Notes: a model not told the origin generated them from the sequence alone. Counted from the first letter of the stretch, positions 26,174 through 35,507 are shown. The stretch is DNA of 64,000 bases from Planctomycetota bacterium (GCA_014381825.1 JACNKX010000069.1:1-64000), one strand, 5' to 3'. A program made the numbers and translations.

Positions 26174-27418
26174 ATGCAATTCATGCCATACGCTTGGTTG
26201 CTCACGGGAGTAATAGGACATCTCGCCCTATGGGTCGCGTTGTTCAATCGGAACCACGCGATGGGGCTCCCGCGGCGCATCATCCAGATAACAGAAAAGA
26301 TTCACGTTGGTGCAGCGATTGGAATTCCGGCTTACTGGGCATGCAAGCTGATCGTGCGCGGAATGCCGAGTGACCCCGTCGCGGTCCTCTTTTCCGAGCG
26401 CCCAATCGAATCAGCGTATTTCTCCGTATGTTGTGGCGCGCTCGGCTATGTCGCCGCGTTCTGGCTCATTCGACGACTGACCGAAATGCCACCGGAAGCG
26501 TTGCTTCAAGCGACGACCACACTCCACGATGTGGCACTCGAAACGGGCAAGCCGCTGATCAAAGGCACCATGGCGACGGCATTGTCGATGGTCCCCAGAA
26601 ACGAGGTGACGAAGCTATCCGTCACGGAGAAAACGTTGGCGATGCCGTCGCTCGACGCGCGACTCGAAGGTCTCACAATCGCTCACCTTTCCGATCTCCA
26701 CTTCACGGGCAAGTTAACTCGCGAATACTTCGACTTCGTGATCGATCGCGTTAACGAACTGGATGCAGATCTGGTCGTCGTGACGGGCGACATCGTTGAC
26801 ACGGATGAATGCGTCGCGTGGATTCCACAAACGCTTGGTCGCCTTCGAACACGCTGCGGAAAGTTCTTCATTCTCGGCAATCACGATAAACGAGTAACCG
26901 ACGTCCCTGGGTTGCGGCGAACGATCTCTAACTGTGGATTTGTTGATCTCGGCAGTCGATCCGAGTATGTGCAAATTGATGAGTGCCAAGTCCTGTTTGC
27001 TGGAACGGAGCGACCATGGTTTGGCATATCTCCGGATGTACTTCCACGCACTAGCGACAAGAACGGAACGCCGATTCTGCGTATTTTGCTCTCCCACTCA
27101 CCGGATCAGCTGCCCTGGGCGCGAGGGCAGAGCTTCGATCTAATGCTTGCTGGACACACGCATGGCGGTCAGATCCGACTTCCAATCATCGGACCAGTTG
27201 TTGCGCCGAGTCACTTTGGCGTCAAATACGCCAGCGGCGTCTTCTATGAAGCGCCAACCTTAGTGCATGTTAGCCGCGGAGTCTCTGGTCTCGATCCGAT
27301 TCGGATTAACTGCTTGCCGGAAGTCACAAAAATCACTCTCCGAGCCGCAATCGTGGATGAGGAATCGACGCAATATCGCGACGTCGAGCAACTCGTACTT
27401 GCTGAACAAGCTTGCTGA
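26174..27418 (+). CDS. Membrane-anchored YkuE-type metallophosphoesterase
   Basis: A 414-residue protein with two or three N-terminal membrane segments (LLTGVIGHLALWVALF and others), then a calcineurin-like phosphoesterase. Metal ligands are seen in IAHLSDLHFTG (D-x-H), VVVTGDIVD, FILGNHDKR (GNHD), LLSHSPDQ and MLAGHTHGGQIRLP (GHTHGGQ), the complete five-block set. Family members cleave phosphodiesters or phosphate esters near the membrane, and YkuE-like ones act on lipid-linked substrates. The start is ATG 26174 (MQFMPYAWLL), not the frame opening at 26027, which overlaps the preceding gene. No clear partner lies next to it. Confidence 0.9.
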   Translation: MQFMPYAWLLTGVIGHLALWVALFNRNHAMGLPRRIIQITEKIHVGAAIGIPAYWACKLIVRGMPSDPVAVLFSERPIESAYFSVCCGALGYVAAFWLIRRLTEMPPEALLQATTTLHDVALETGKPLIKGTMATALSMVPRNEVTKLSVTEKTLAMPSLDARLEGLTIAHLSDLHFTGKLTREYFDFVIDRVNELDADLVVVTGDIVDTDECVAWIPQTLGRLRTRCGKFFILGNHDKRVTDVPGLRRTISNCGFVDLGSRSEYVQIDECQVLFAGTERPWFGISPDVLPRTSDKNGTPILRILLSHSPDQLPWARGQSFDLMLAGHTHGGQIRLPIIGPVVAPSHFGVKYASGVFYEAPTLVHVSRGVSGLDPIRINCLPEVTKITLRAAIVDEESTQYRDVEQLVLAEQAC

Positions 27419-27501
27419 CCGTCCCGTCCGATGCCTGTCGCCGGCTCGGTAGATCCGTGTAGCCACTTGACGGCTAGTCTGTCCATTCGAGAATAAGAGG
27501 A

Positions 27502-28323
27502 GTGAATGGACAACGGCTCAACGACAAAGTGATCGTCATCGTTGGCGGCACATCGGGACTTGGACGATCCGCAGCCTCCGCATGTGTCGCGCAAGGGGCC
27601 TCCGTTGTCGTGGTTGGCCGAAATTCTGAGAAGTGCGACGCTGCGTGCAACGAACTCGGCGAACGTTGCCACTCGGTAACGGGCGACGCCTGTCTTCCGG
27701 AAACTGCTATCGAGGCAATCCGCTTGGCCGTCAACTCGTTTGGCGACTTGCACGGCCTCTATCATGTCGCTGGCGGCAGTGGTCGATCTCGTGGCGACGG
27801 TCCGCTTCACGAGATAACAGACGAGGGTTGGCGCTACACGTTGAGTCTGAATCTTGATTCCATGTTCTACTCGAATCAAGCCGCCACGAACAAACTACTC
27901 GAACTGGGTCACGGCGGAAGCATATTGAATATGGCATCCGTGTTGGCGCATTCGCCATCACCACGCTATTTCGCAACGCATGCGTACGCGACGACCAAGG
28001 CAGCAACGATCGGGTTGACGAAATCCGCCGCAGCCTACTACGCAAAACAAGACATTCGATTTAACGCGATTGCTCCCGCGCTTGTCGACACACCGCTTGC
28101 GGCACGAGCGATGTCCGACGCGAAGATCCTAGACTATGTCGCAACGAAGCAACCGTTAGACGGAGGACGCGTCGGCGTTCCGCAAGACTTGGACGACGCG
28201 GTCGTGTTTCTCTTGTCGGACGAATCACGTTTCGTCACAGGACAAGTGTTGAATGTTGACGGCGGATGGTCGGTCTCGGAAGGGCAATACCCATCTGCAA
28301 CGAGGGGCAAGGCCGACTCATGA
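27502..28323 (+). CDS. SDR-family oxidoreductase
   Basis: A 273-residue classical short-chain dehydrogenase. Seen: cofactor motif IVGGTSGLGRSAA (TGxxxGxG variant), NMASVLAHS, and the catalytic Tyr-x3-Lys in AYATTKAATIG. The C-terminal FLLSDESRFVTGQVLNVDGGWSV is diagnostic. The start at GTG 27502 leaves only two bases after AGAGGAG, an unusually tight Shine-Dalgarno. Its TGA overlaps the next ATG as ATGA. It is the first gene of a four-gene cluster with a sugar-isomerase-like protein, a MetE-like protein and an UlaG-like hydrolase, so the substrate is probably a sugar or sugar acid (inference). Confidence 0.88.
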   Translation: MNGQRLNDKVIVIVGGTSGLGRSAASACVAQGASVVVVGRNSEKCDAACNELGERCHSVTGDACLPETAIEAIRLAVNSFGDLHGLYHVAGGSGRSRGDGPLHEITDEGWRYTLSLNLDSMFYSNQAATNKLLELGHGGSILNMASVLAHSPSPRYFATHAYATTKAATIGLTKSAAAYYAKQDIRFNAIAPALVDTPLAARAMSDAKILDYVATKQPLDGGRVGVPQDLDDAVVFLLSDESRFVTGQVLNVDGGWSVSEGQYPSATRGKADS

Positions 28324-29108
28324 CACCTACCGAAGATTATCTCAACCGCTGTCGAACTTTGGTCGATACGGTTGCTGCGCAGAAGGCAGAGATCGAGCGA
28401 GCGGCAGAATGGTTCGCCGAGTCGATCTTGGCAGGACGCGTTGTTCATCTGTTCGGTGCTGGGCACAGCCGAATCGTCGTCGAAGAAATCTGGCCTCGTT
28501 ACGGATCCTTCGCGGGATTCAACCCGATCGTGGAACTGTCCATGACGTTTCACAATTTGGTCGTCGGCGCGAACGGCCAGCGCCAGGCCATGTTTCTCGA
28601 AAACACGTCTGGTTTGGCAGCGCGCATTTTGCGAAATTTTGGTCTATCGTCAGACGATTGCGCGCTCGTGGTTTCATCGAGCGGCTGCAACGTGGTCCCG
28701 ATCGAGATGGCACAATTATTCCAAAAGCAGGACATCAAAGTTGTCGCGATCATCAGCCAGCAACACAGCGAAGCAAGCTCCACGAATCACGCGGACGGAC
28801 TCAAGCTATCCGATTGCGCGGATCTCATTCTCGATACCGGTGCACCCGTCGGCGACGCGATGGTTGCGATTCCTGGCCTCGACACGCCAGTCGCTCCCGG
28901 ATCAACCATCGGCGGCTGTATGCTTGCCAATGCGATCAAGGCAGAAGTCGCGATGCGATTGACCGACGCTGGACAACCGCCGAAGGTTCTAACTGCCCGC
29001 GCGATCGTGGGACGAGAGCGTGCTACGGAGTTGTTCGAAGCGGCTTACGATGAGCATGCTCGCCGCGTCGCCAAGTTGTTTGCGACCGTTGGGAAAGACA
29101 ACGCGTGA
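28320..29108 (+). CDS. SIS-domain sugar-isomerase-like protein
   Basis: A 262-residue protein of the sugar-isomerase (SIS) group that binds phosphosugars. Seen: HLFGAGHSRIVVEEIW near 40-55, then a VVSSSGCNVVPIEMAQLFQ block near 118-136 (the Ser-rich SSSG phosphate loop), and PVAPGSTIGGCMLANAIK near 194-211. The start at ATG 28320 overlaps the SDR stop. An upstream in-frame start at 28266 would lie inside the SDR gene. Homologues are often listed simply as 'sugar isomerase domain-containing'. It is coupled to the SDR and 12 bases ahead of the MetE-like gene. Confidence 0.85.
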   Translation: MTPTEDYLNRCRTLVDTVAAQKAEIERAAEWFAESILAGRVVHLFGAGHSRIVVEEIWPRYGSFAGFNPIVELSMTFHNLVVGANGQRQAMFLENTSGLAARILRNFGLSSDDCALVVSSSGCNVVPIEMAQLFQKQDIKVVAIISQQHSEASSTNHADGLKLSDCADLILDTGAPVGDAMVAIPGLDTPVAPGSTIGGCMLANAIKAEVAMRLTDAGQPPKVLTARAIVGRERATELFEAAYDEHARRVAKLFATVGKDNA

Positions 29109-29120
29109 GGTATTCGCACA

Positions 29121-30155
29121 ATGCAACCTAGACCGTTACGCACGACCGTCATTGGAAGCTATCCGTTTCCTGGATGGCTGGAGTACGCCAGTCAGCATCT
29201 CGAAGCATTCGGCCAAGACGATATCGCTGAAATGCAAGACGACGCCGTCGTTTGTGCAGTTCACGATCAGATCGATTCCGGGCTGGATGTCATCACGGAT
29301 GGTGAGCAGACGCGGTTCGATTTCAACTTATCGTTTTATGGCTATCTGGACGGCATTGAACTCGAATCTCGCACACCAAGACAATTTGGGCCGCCAGCGC
29401 ACGATCAACGGGGTAAGCACGGCATCACCGACGAACTTCGAGCACCACGCGGTCTCGGGGCTGTCGAGGAGTTCGAGCGGTTGAAGCGTCTTGCCCCGAC
29501 AGGCCCGACGCTTAAGGCAAGTATTCCGGGACCGTACACTTTGAGCGGGCGCCTCTTGCCCAACTCTCAATACAAGGACCGATACGCTGTTACCGAAGCG
29601 TTACTTCCGTTCGTACGCGACGAGTTGGCCGCGTTGGTCGCCGCCGGGTGCACCGAAGTAACCGTCGATGAACCATCCATGAGTTGCTACGCTCATCGAG
29701 AAGATCGCCGACGTTTTGTTGACATCTTCAATCGAACGGTCGAATCGATCGTTGGTAAGTGTCGACTGTCGACGCATCTTTGCTTCGGTAATTTCAAGGG
29801 CCATGCGGTTGGTTTGCGACAGTATGCGCCAATGTTTCCCGACTTCCTGGAGTTTCATGTCGATGAAATCCACGTCGAGATGGCAAGTCGAGAGTATTCA
29901 GAACTCGCAATCATTCAACAGATTGCTCAAAAACGGGATGTTGCCGTTGGCGTGATCGATGTGAAAAGCTACTACATCGAGACGGTCGAGGATATCGCGG
30001 CGCGAGTCCACGAATGCTTGCAGCATGCGCCGGCCGATAGATTATCGTTTGCTCCCGATTGTGGATTGAGTCAAACCGCGCGATGGGCTGCCAAGCAGAA
30101 GCTCGCCAATATGGTCGCCGGAGTGCAGCGTGTTCGTGAGGAACTTGGCGTATGA
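29121..30155 (+). CDS. MetE-like (cobalamin-independent methionine synthase family) protein
   Basis: A 344-residue (beta/alpha)8 protein of the UROD/MetE superfamily, only the size of the MetE catalytic half. Seen: RTTVIGSYPFPGWLEY at the N-terminus, GEQTRFDFNLSFYGYLDG, LKASIPGPYTLS, and the probable zinc ligands His and Cys in STHLCFGNFKG, Glu in FHVDEIHVE and Cys in FAPDCGLSQTAR. Such short proteins transfer methyl groups from corrinoid or other donors, or cleave C-S bonds; true homocysteine methylation is not established. Its TGA overlaps the ATG of the next gene (ATGA). Its presence between a SIS protein and a lactonase-like protein is unusual. Confidence 0.85.
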   Translation: MQPRPLRTTVIGSYPFPGWLEYASQHLEAFGQDDIAEMQDDAVVCAVHDQIDSGLDVITDGEQTRFDFNLSFYGYLDGIELESRTPRQFGPPAHDQRGKHGITDELRAPRGLGAVEEFERLKRLAPTGPTLKASIPGPYTLSGRLLPNSQYKDRYAVTEALLPFVRDELAALVAAGCTEVTVDEPSMSCYAHREDRRRFVDIFNRTVESIVGKCRLSTHLCFGNFKGHAVGLRQYAPMFPDFLEFHVDEIHVEMASREYSELAIIQQIAQKRDVAVGVIDVKSYYIETVEDIAARVHECLQHAPADRLSFAPDCGLSQTARWAAKQKLANMVAGVQRVREELGV

Positions 30156-30988
30156 TCGTTCCGGCGTTATCGAATGACGCGCTGTTGGCTGATATCCGAG
30201 AGGCGAACAAAAGCGATGACCGCATGCGAATGTGGTGGCTTGGCCAGAGCGGATTCCTGGTTCAGTGGAACGAGCGGCACCTGCTGTTAGATCCCTATCT
30301 ATCTGATTCGTTAACAACGAAGTACGCGACGACCGACAAGCCGCATGTTCGCATGACGGAACTTGTGATCAATCCTTCTCGTCTCGATTTCATCGACGTC
30401 GTGACATCCAGTCACAATCACACCGATCACCTTGACGGCGAAACTCTGATTCCACTACTGCAAGCTAATTCAGAGCTTACTGTTGTAGTTCCCACCGCAA
30501 ACTGCCGATTCGCAGCGGAGCGATTGCAGACGGACTTCGACGCTCTTACGCCAATTGACGACGGCGGCAAGATCGACGCAGCGGGCTTTCAGATTAACGC
30601 AATTCCGGCTGCGCACGAAACGATCGAACGCGACGATCGAGGCCGCTGTCGATTCCTAGGATATGTTGTCGAGTTTGGTGAACACACAGTTTACCACAGC
30701 GGCGACACAATGCTTTATGAAGGCATGGCGGATCGGTTGCGAGAGTGGAACGTTGACATCGCGGTCTTGCCAATCAACGGTCGCGCGCCAGAGCGTCGAG
30801 TCGCCGGAAACCTTTGGGGTCGCGAGGCCGCTCAGCTTGGTAAAGATATAGGCGCGGGTATTGTCATTCCGTGCCACTACGACATGTTTGAATTCAACTC
30901 CGAATTGCCAGATGAATTTATTGCCGAGTGCAAGAACATCGAGCAACCATTCCGAGTTCTAAATTGCGGCGAGCGTTTTGAAATGTAA
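30152..30988 (+). CDS. UlaG-like metallo-beta-lactamase-fold hydrolase
   Basis: A 278-residue metal-dependent hydrolase. Seen: WLGQSGFLVQW near the N-terminus, SSHNHTDHLDG (the HxHxDH metal site, about 90-100), VYHSGDTMLYEG (Asp ligand) and IPCHYDMFEFNS (His ligand). The layout fits the L-ascorbate-6-phosphate lactonase group (UlaG). The start overlaps the previous stop as ATGA. It ends 10 bases from the convergent dnaB end. A lactonase step in the catabolism of an ascorbate-like or sugar-lactone compound fits the operon, but the substrate is not shown. Confidence 0.85.
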   Translation: MIVPALSNDALLADIREANKSDDRMRMWWLGQSGFLVQWNERHLLLDPYLSDSLTTKYATTDKPHVRMTELVINPSRLDFIDVVTSSHNHTDHLDGETLIPLLQANSELTVVVPTANCRFAAERLQTDFDALTPIDDGGKIDAAGFQINAIPAAHETIERDDRGRCRFLGYVVEFGEHTVYHSGDTMLYEGMADRLREWNVDIAVLPINGRAPERRVAGNLWGREAAQLGKDIGAGIVIPCHYDMFEFNSELPDEFIAECKNIEQPFRVLNCGERFEM

Positions 30989-30998
30989 GCGACGGCGA

Positions 30999-32438
30999 TC
31001 AAAAGTCGTCTGTTGCTGCCGGTGCATTGAAGTTGTCGAAGACTTGGAGGCGGTCGGGCGCTTTGTCTTCGAACCGGGTGAAGTCCTTTCGCCAGATAAG
31101 CTCGACATTCCCGACGGGGCCGTTCCGTTGTTTGGCGACGATGATCTCAGCTTGACCAGCGACCTCGGCGGCATCTTCTCCTCGCCGATAATACTCCTCG
31201 CGGTGGACGAACATCACGACGTCAGCATCCTGCTCGATGGCACCCGATTCGCGAAGATGGCTGAGCTTCGGGAGATGATCCTTGCTGTCCTCGGCTTGGC
31301 GATTCAGTTGAGCCAAGCAAAGAACGGGAACTTCCAGTTCGCGGGCAACTCCCTTTAGGCGGCGCGCGATCTTTGCGACTTGTTCCTGACGAGGATCTTT
31401 TTGGCTGTCCGGCTCGATCAATTGGAGATAGTCGATGATGATCGCGCCCAATCGGCCCTCGCGACGTTTTATGCGCCGCGCCGCAGCTGAGATTTCGCTG
31501 ACCGTTCGCGATGGCGAATCGTCAACAAACAACGGCGCTTGGCTGATTTCCGACGCTTGCTGGACGAGCCGTTGTCGATCCTCCTGCGAGATGGTTCCAT
31601 TTCGCAACCGGTGGCCATTCACACGCGCGGCCGAGCAAAGCAAACGATCGGCCAATTCGATTGACGACATTTCCAGGCTAACGAATAGGACGGGAACAAA
31701 TAACTTGAGGACGACATTCTCCGCGATGTTCATAGCGAACGCGGTTTTACCCATACTTGGGCGCGCCGCGAGAATGAGTAGCTCCGAATTGTGCATGCCC
31801 CCAAGCAGCCCATCGATTTCCGTGAAGCCCGTCTCGACACCGCCTTCCGTGTGCTCGCCTTTCATTCTCGCATCGATGCGATCCATCGCATCATGCAAGA
31901 TATCACGAATATTGGAGACGTTCGAACTACCGCGACTGTCTAGGATTCCAAAGATCTTTTGTTCGGCCTGACTCAGTAAGTGCTTGGCCTCGTGATTCTC
32001 TTCATACGCTTCGCGGAGGATCTCGGTACTCGCATCGATCAGTGAGCGATAAGTCGCCTTCTCGCGAACGATATTTGCGTAGTAAACCGCGTGCGCCGCA
32101 TTGGGGACGGACTTGGCGACGCGTCCGAGATAGGCCATTCCGCCAAGCTGTTCGAAGTCTCCGGCCAGCTTCAGTTTTTCGACCAGCAGCGTGGAATCGA
32201 TCTTACGCCCTTCGTCGTGCATCGCCAGCATGTGCTCGAAGAGCTTGCGATTGGCGTCGTCGTAAAAATCGTCGGGGCGCAGCGTGAGCGCGATGTCGTC
32301 GCATGCTTCTGGGCTGAGCATGATGCTGCCCAGGACACCGGACTCGGCGTCCAGGTTGAACGGAGGCTGCCGATCGAGGATTTCGGACGTGACCGGCTTC
32401 TCTGGACGCGACCCGTCGCCGCGCGGGGACTTTGCCAC
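30999..32438 (-). CDS. dnaB: Replicative DNA helicase DnaB
   Basis: A 479-residue hexameric helicase that unwinds DNA at the replication fork. Seen: the N-terminal helical domain (about 22-125, NLDAESGVLGSIMLSPEA), Walker A ARPSMGKTAFA (225-235), Walker B IIIDYLQL (333-340), then CLAQLNRQAEDSKDHLPKLS and HLRESGAIEQDADVV. No intein interrupts it. It is the last gene of a minus-strand run that begins with the L25 gene and includes rplI and ssb, a usual bacterial neighbourhood. The preceding gap of 110 bases holds no other gene I support. Confidence 0.97.
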   Translation of the reverse strand: MAKSPRGDGSRPEKPVTSEILDRQPPFNLDAESGVLGSIMLSPEACDDIALTLRPDDFYDDANRKLFEHMLAMHDEGRKIDSTLLVEKLKLAGDFEQLGGMAYLGRVAKSVPNAAHAVYYANIVREKATYRSLIDASTEILREAYEENHEAKHLLSQAEQKIFGILDSRGSSNVSNIRDILHDAMDRIDARMKGEHTEGGVETGFTEIDGLLGGMHNSELLILAARPSMGKTAFAMNIAENVVLKLFVPVLFVSLEMSSIELADRLLCSAARVNGHRLRNGTISQEDRQRLVQQASEISQAPLFVDDSPSRTVSEISAAARRIKRREGRLGAIIIDYLQLIEPDSQKDPRQEQVAKIARRLKGVARELEVPVLCLAQLNRQAEDSKDHLPKLSHLRESGAIEQDADVVMFVHREEYYRRGEDAAEVAGQAEIIVAKQRNGPVGNVELIWRKDFTRFEDKAPDRLQVFDNFNAPAATDDF

Positions 32439-32548
32439 CGCAAATCTCCTTGGGCGGAACCATTAGATCCATCGGGCACAGATTGCATCGCAAGATGATT
32501 CCGTGTCGCGCATATCCGGATTCGTCGAGCGATGCCAGAACTTCGGCG

Positions 32549-33070
32549 TTACTCTTCGGCTGCAGTCGGAACGACCCAAACCTTGAGATCGGTTTCGATC
32601 TCTTGATGCACGTGCACCTTGACCGTGTAAAGTCCCAACTCTTTGAGAGGACCTTCGAGCCGAATCTGATCCGCCGTGAGCGTGAACTCCGCTTGCTTCA
32701 ACGATGCCACGATTTCAGGGGCACCGACGCTGCCGTAGAGATGGCCTTCGTCGTTGGCATTCGCCTCGATCGTGATGCTCTGCTTGCCGAGCGCGTCGGC
32801 CAGCGACTGTAGGTCAGCCAAGCGTGACTTCTCGATGGCATGGAGCTTAGCCTTGTGTTTTTCGACCATACGTTGGTGATGGTCGGTGGCAAGTGTCGCG
32901 AGGCCTTGCGGCAGTAGATAATTGTGGGCGTAGCCCGACTTCACCTCCACGACGTCACCCTGCTTGCCAAGGTGGTCAACGGATTGAATCAGCAAGAGTT
33001 GGACGCCGCCGTGAGGTCCACGCGGCAATCGCTTCAGACGAGGTTTCTTTGGGGTGATTGTCTTGGGCAT
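32549..33070 (-). CDS. rplI: 50S ribosomal protein L9
   Basis: A 173-residue protein of the large subunit. Its N-terminal rRNA-binding domain carries the L9 signature LIQSVDHLGKQGDVVEVKSG and NYLLPQGLA. A long helix and the C-terminal domain (GSVGAPEIVASLKQ) follow. It has a basic N-terminal extension (TPKKPRLKRLPRGPHGG) of about 24 residues beyond the usual start. It lies 43 bases after ssb. The usual rpsR gene between ssb and rplI is missing. Confidence 0.95.
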   Translation of the reverse strand: MPKTITPKKPRLKRLPRGPHGGVQLLLIQSVDHLGKQGDVVEVKSGYAHNYLLPQGLATLATDHHQRMVEKHKAKLHAIEKSRLADLQSLADALGKQSITIEANANDEGHLYGSVGAPEIVASLKQAEFTLTADQIRLEGPLKELGLYTVKVHVHQEIETDLKVWVVPTAAEE

Positions 33071-33113
33071 TTATCGACTCACGCTCTGGAAGTGTTTGCG
33101 TAATAGTTTCAGT

Positions 33114-33557
33114 TCAAAATGGGATGTCGTCTTGAGGCGGTTCAGAGCCGCCACCAGAACCAGCATTGGCAGTTGCGGGCTCGCTGAATTCACTCGCGTT
33201 GTATCCGCCGCCACCGCTAGACTTGTCGCCACGCGGGCCGATCAACTGCATTCGCTCGCCTACAACGCGAAGCTTGGATCGCTTTTGTCCATCGGTTTCC
33301 CAGGTATCGTATTTCAATCGACCTTCGATGAAGACCGGGGCACCCTTGCTGAGATACTCGCTAGCGATCTCGGCGGTTCGCCCCCAAAGCGTCACGTCAA
33401 CGAAGACTGGTTCGTCGACCCATTCGCCGGACTGCGTTTTGCGCCGATCATTCATTGCCAAGCCGAGTTCCGTCACCGCCGTGCCGCTTTGCAGGTACTT
33501 CAACTCGATGTCGCGAGTGACGTTGCCCATCAAAACTACTCGATTGAAACTGGCCAT
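33114..33557 (-). CDS. ssb: Single-stranded DNA-binding protein
   Basis: A 147-residue SSB. The OB fold covers about 1-108 ([40 protein letters not shown]). A glycine/serine-rich linker and the acidic tail DDIPF follow; that tail docks partner proteins. It lies between rpsF and rplI, the common location of the replication SSB. Confidence 0.96.
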   Translation of the reverse strand: MASFNRVVLMGNVTRDIELKYLQSGTAVTELGLAMNDRRKTQSGEWVDEPVFVDVTLWGRTAEIASEYLSKGAPVFIEGRLKYDTWETDGQKRSKLRVVGERMQLIGPRGDKSSGGGGYNASEFSEPATANAGSGGGSEPPQDDIPF

Positions 33558-33660
33558 GGCTTGGTTCCTTAATTGCGCTGCGTGACTTCAAAGTTGCTCG
33601 GGATCAGACTAACAAACCGATCACGCCCAAGCAACAAAACGCTGCAACGCAAATGATAAA

Positions 33661-34149
33661 CTAGCTTTCCGTATCGGCTTCGGTTGTCGCTTCCGCCGCC
33701 GACTCGTTGGTCTCGCTAGCCACCTCGGCAGTCGCATCGCTCGAAGCTTCGACTGACTCTGCCGGAGCCGCTGTCGCTTCGCTCGAAGCTTCGGTTGTCT
33801 CTGCCGGAGCCGCTGTCGCTTCCCCCTTGGCGTGCGACACCAAGGCGTCGACGAGACGCGGATCGACCTTGAGGGTCAGATTTCGCAGGATATTGTCGTT
33901 CAGCTGGCAGGCTCGATTAAACTCAGCCAATCGATCGCTTTCGAGCTGGAAGTAAGTCAGCCAGTAAGTGCCCTTACGTTGGCCATTGATTGGGTAGGCC
34001 AATCGCTGCTCGTTCCACAGGCGGTTCGCCAATAACTCGCCTTCGAGCTTTTCGACCATCGCAGGAATCGCGCCAGAAACCCCATTGGGATCACGTGCGT
34101 AGCGATTCGCATCCAAAATAAACAGACATTCGTAAACGTTTTGTGCCAA
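33661..34149 (-). CDS. rpsF: 30S ribosomal protein S6 with acidic Ala/Glu-rich tail
   Basis: About 162 residues. The S6 core is seen from NVYECLFILDANRYARD to KGTYWLTYFQLESDRL and NDNILRNLTLKVD, at about 1-105. The rest is an unusual tail of near-repeats (EATAAPAETTEASS, EATAAPAESVEASS, DATAEVASE). The start is taken as TTG 34149, which follows AGGAG at a proper distance; the frame opening at 34176 has no comparable site. E. coli S6 also carries a C-terminal acidic region, there extended by glutamate ligation, but this one is encoded and repeated. It is upstream of ssb and rplI. Confidence 0.92.
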   Translation of the reverse strand: MAQNVYECLFILDANRYARDPNGVSGAIPAMVEKLEGELLANRLWNEQRLAYPINGQRKGTYWLTYFQLESDRLAEFNRACQLNDNILRNLTLKVDPRLVDALVSHAKGEATAAPAETTEASSEATAAPAESVEASSDATAEVASETNESAAEATTEADTES

Positions 34150-34262
34150 AGCTTTGCTCCTATCACAACTAAGCAAATGCTTAGAAAGGATTGCGTCTAG
34201 TTACCGGTCGGACACTCGATGCCGACCGCCGCAATCACATGATGTACTAATTCAAACCTGAT

Positions 34263-34826
34263 TCATCCAGCGTTGTATTGGTTCATGCAGCTCTCAATCC
34301 CTTCCCGAACCCAGCACTCGGCGGCATCGGCGGCACGGGATACGGCGATATCTATTTCTGCACGGTCTTCTTTCGTAAATTTGCCTAGCACATAGTCCGC
34401 CGCGTCCCAACCGGGTGGCGGGACTCCAATCCCGATTCGCAATCGCGGAAACTCTTCGCTTCCCAATCGATGGATAATGTCACGCAGGCCATTTTGCCCG
34501 CCGGACGATCCCTTCGTTCTTATTCTCAGCTTTCCGACTGGCAAACTCAAGTCATCACAAACCACCAACAGGTCGGAAAGCTCGAGTTTGTAAAAGTCTC
34601 GCGACGCCAGAATACTGGAGCCACTTCGATTCATAAATGTATGAGGACAAAGTAAAAGTAGTTTTTCAGCTGCAATCGAGGCTTCGACGACTTCGCCTTG
34701 AAACTTCGATCGTGGCGTCGACTGACCAAATCGCTCAGCTAGTTTTGCAGCCACCTGAAAACCAACGTTGTGTCGAGTCTCTTGGTATTTCCGACCCGGA
34801 TTTCCGAGCGCTGCGACCAACTTCAT
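34263..34826 (-). CDS. pth: Peptidyl-tRNA hydrolase
   Basis: A 187-residue enzyme that releases peptides from prematurely dropped peptidyl-tRNAs. Seen: LGNPGRKYQETRHNVGFQ with the catalytic His, NRSG(S) near 67, VCDDLSLPVGKLRIRTKGSSGG with the catalytic Asp, and NGLRDIIHRLG. It follows the L25 gene by 45 bases, the classic ctc-pth arrangement. Confidence 0.96.
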   Translation of the reverse strand: MKLVAALGNPGRKYQETRHNVGFQVAAKLAERFGQSTPRSKFQGEVVEASIAAEKLLLLCPHTFMNRSGSSILASRDFYKLELSDLLVVCDDLSLPVGKLRIRTKGSSGGQNGLRDIIHRLGSEEFPRLRIGIGVPPPGWDAADYVLGKFTKEDRAEIDIAVSRAADAAECWVREGIESCMNQYNAG

Positions 34827-34871
34827 GCAACCACCGTCGATTCAGCTGGAAGCCAATGTTTGGCTTGCAAC

Positions 34872-35507
34872 CTACTCGCCACCTTCCTCCTCGCCTTCCT
34901 TTCGACCACCGATAACTTCTGGCTCTGTACCGTCAGCACCGGGAACATCTGCACCTTCAGTTTCTTCGGGAACGGGCTCAACGACATGAACAATTACCGC
35001 ATCGGCATCGCTCAGCAAGCTCGCTCCCTCGGGAAGCTCCAGGTCCGAGGCTACGACTGACTGTCCCATGTGCAATTCGTTTACCGAGACAACCAGCTTC
35101 TCTGGCAACGCGTTCGCTGCACATTCGATTTCGATTTCGTGCGTGACATGCTCGACGACACCGCCCTCGCGTACACCGGGAGCTTCACCACGCAATTCGA
35201 CGGGCACGGTGACGTGAACTTTCTCGTCGGCGGAAACGCGAGTCAAATCTAAATGCAGTATCGTCGAACCGAACGCATCCCATTGGATATCACGAATCAA
35301 TGCACTGTCGCTGACCGCACCGCGTATGTCGACAACCTTCGACCCACGCCGGATTGCGCTGTTAACTTCCGCAATCGAGATCGACAGATTGACACTCTTT
35401 TCGCCATGTCCGTACAAGATCGCGGGCACTTGCCCAGTTCTGCGAAGCTGCCGAGTTCGGTTCGTTCCGAGTTGCTCGCGAAGCGCAACATTCAGTGTGT
35501 CAGCCAT
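34872..35507 (-). CDS. rplY: 50S ribosomal protein L25/Ctc (TL5 type)
   Basis: A 211-residue 5S-rRNA-binding protein. The N-terminal L25 domain has the RRTGQVPAILYGHGE signature and is followed by the TL5-type C-terminal beta domain (HVTVPVELRGEAPGVREGGVVEH, about 95-185). The tail after about residue 188 is acidic and Gly/Glu-rich. It starts the minus-strand run L25-pth-S6-ssb-L9-dnaB. A divergent groES lies upstream. Confidence 0.95.
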   Translation of the reverse strand: MADTLNVALREQLGTNRTRQLRRTGQVPAILYGHGEKSVNLSISIAEVNSAIRRGSKVVDIRGAVSDSALIRDIQWDAFGSTILHLDLTRVSADEKVHVTVPVELRGEAPGVREGGVVEHVTHEIEIECAANALPEKLVVSVNELHMGQSVVASDLELPEGASLLSDADAVIVHVVEPVPEETEGADVPGADGTEPEVIGGRKEGEEEGGE

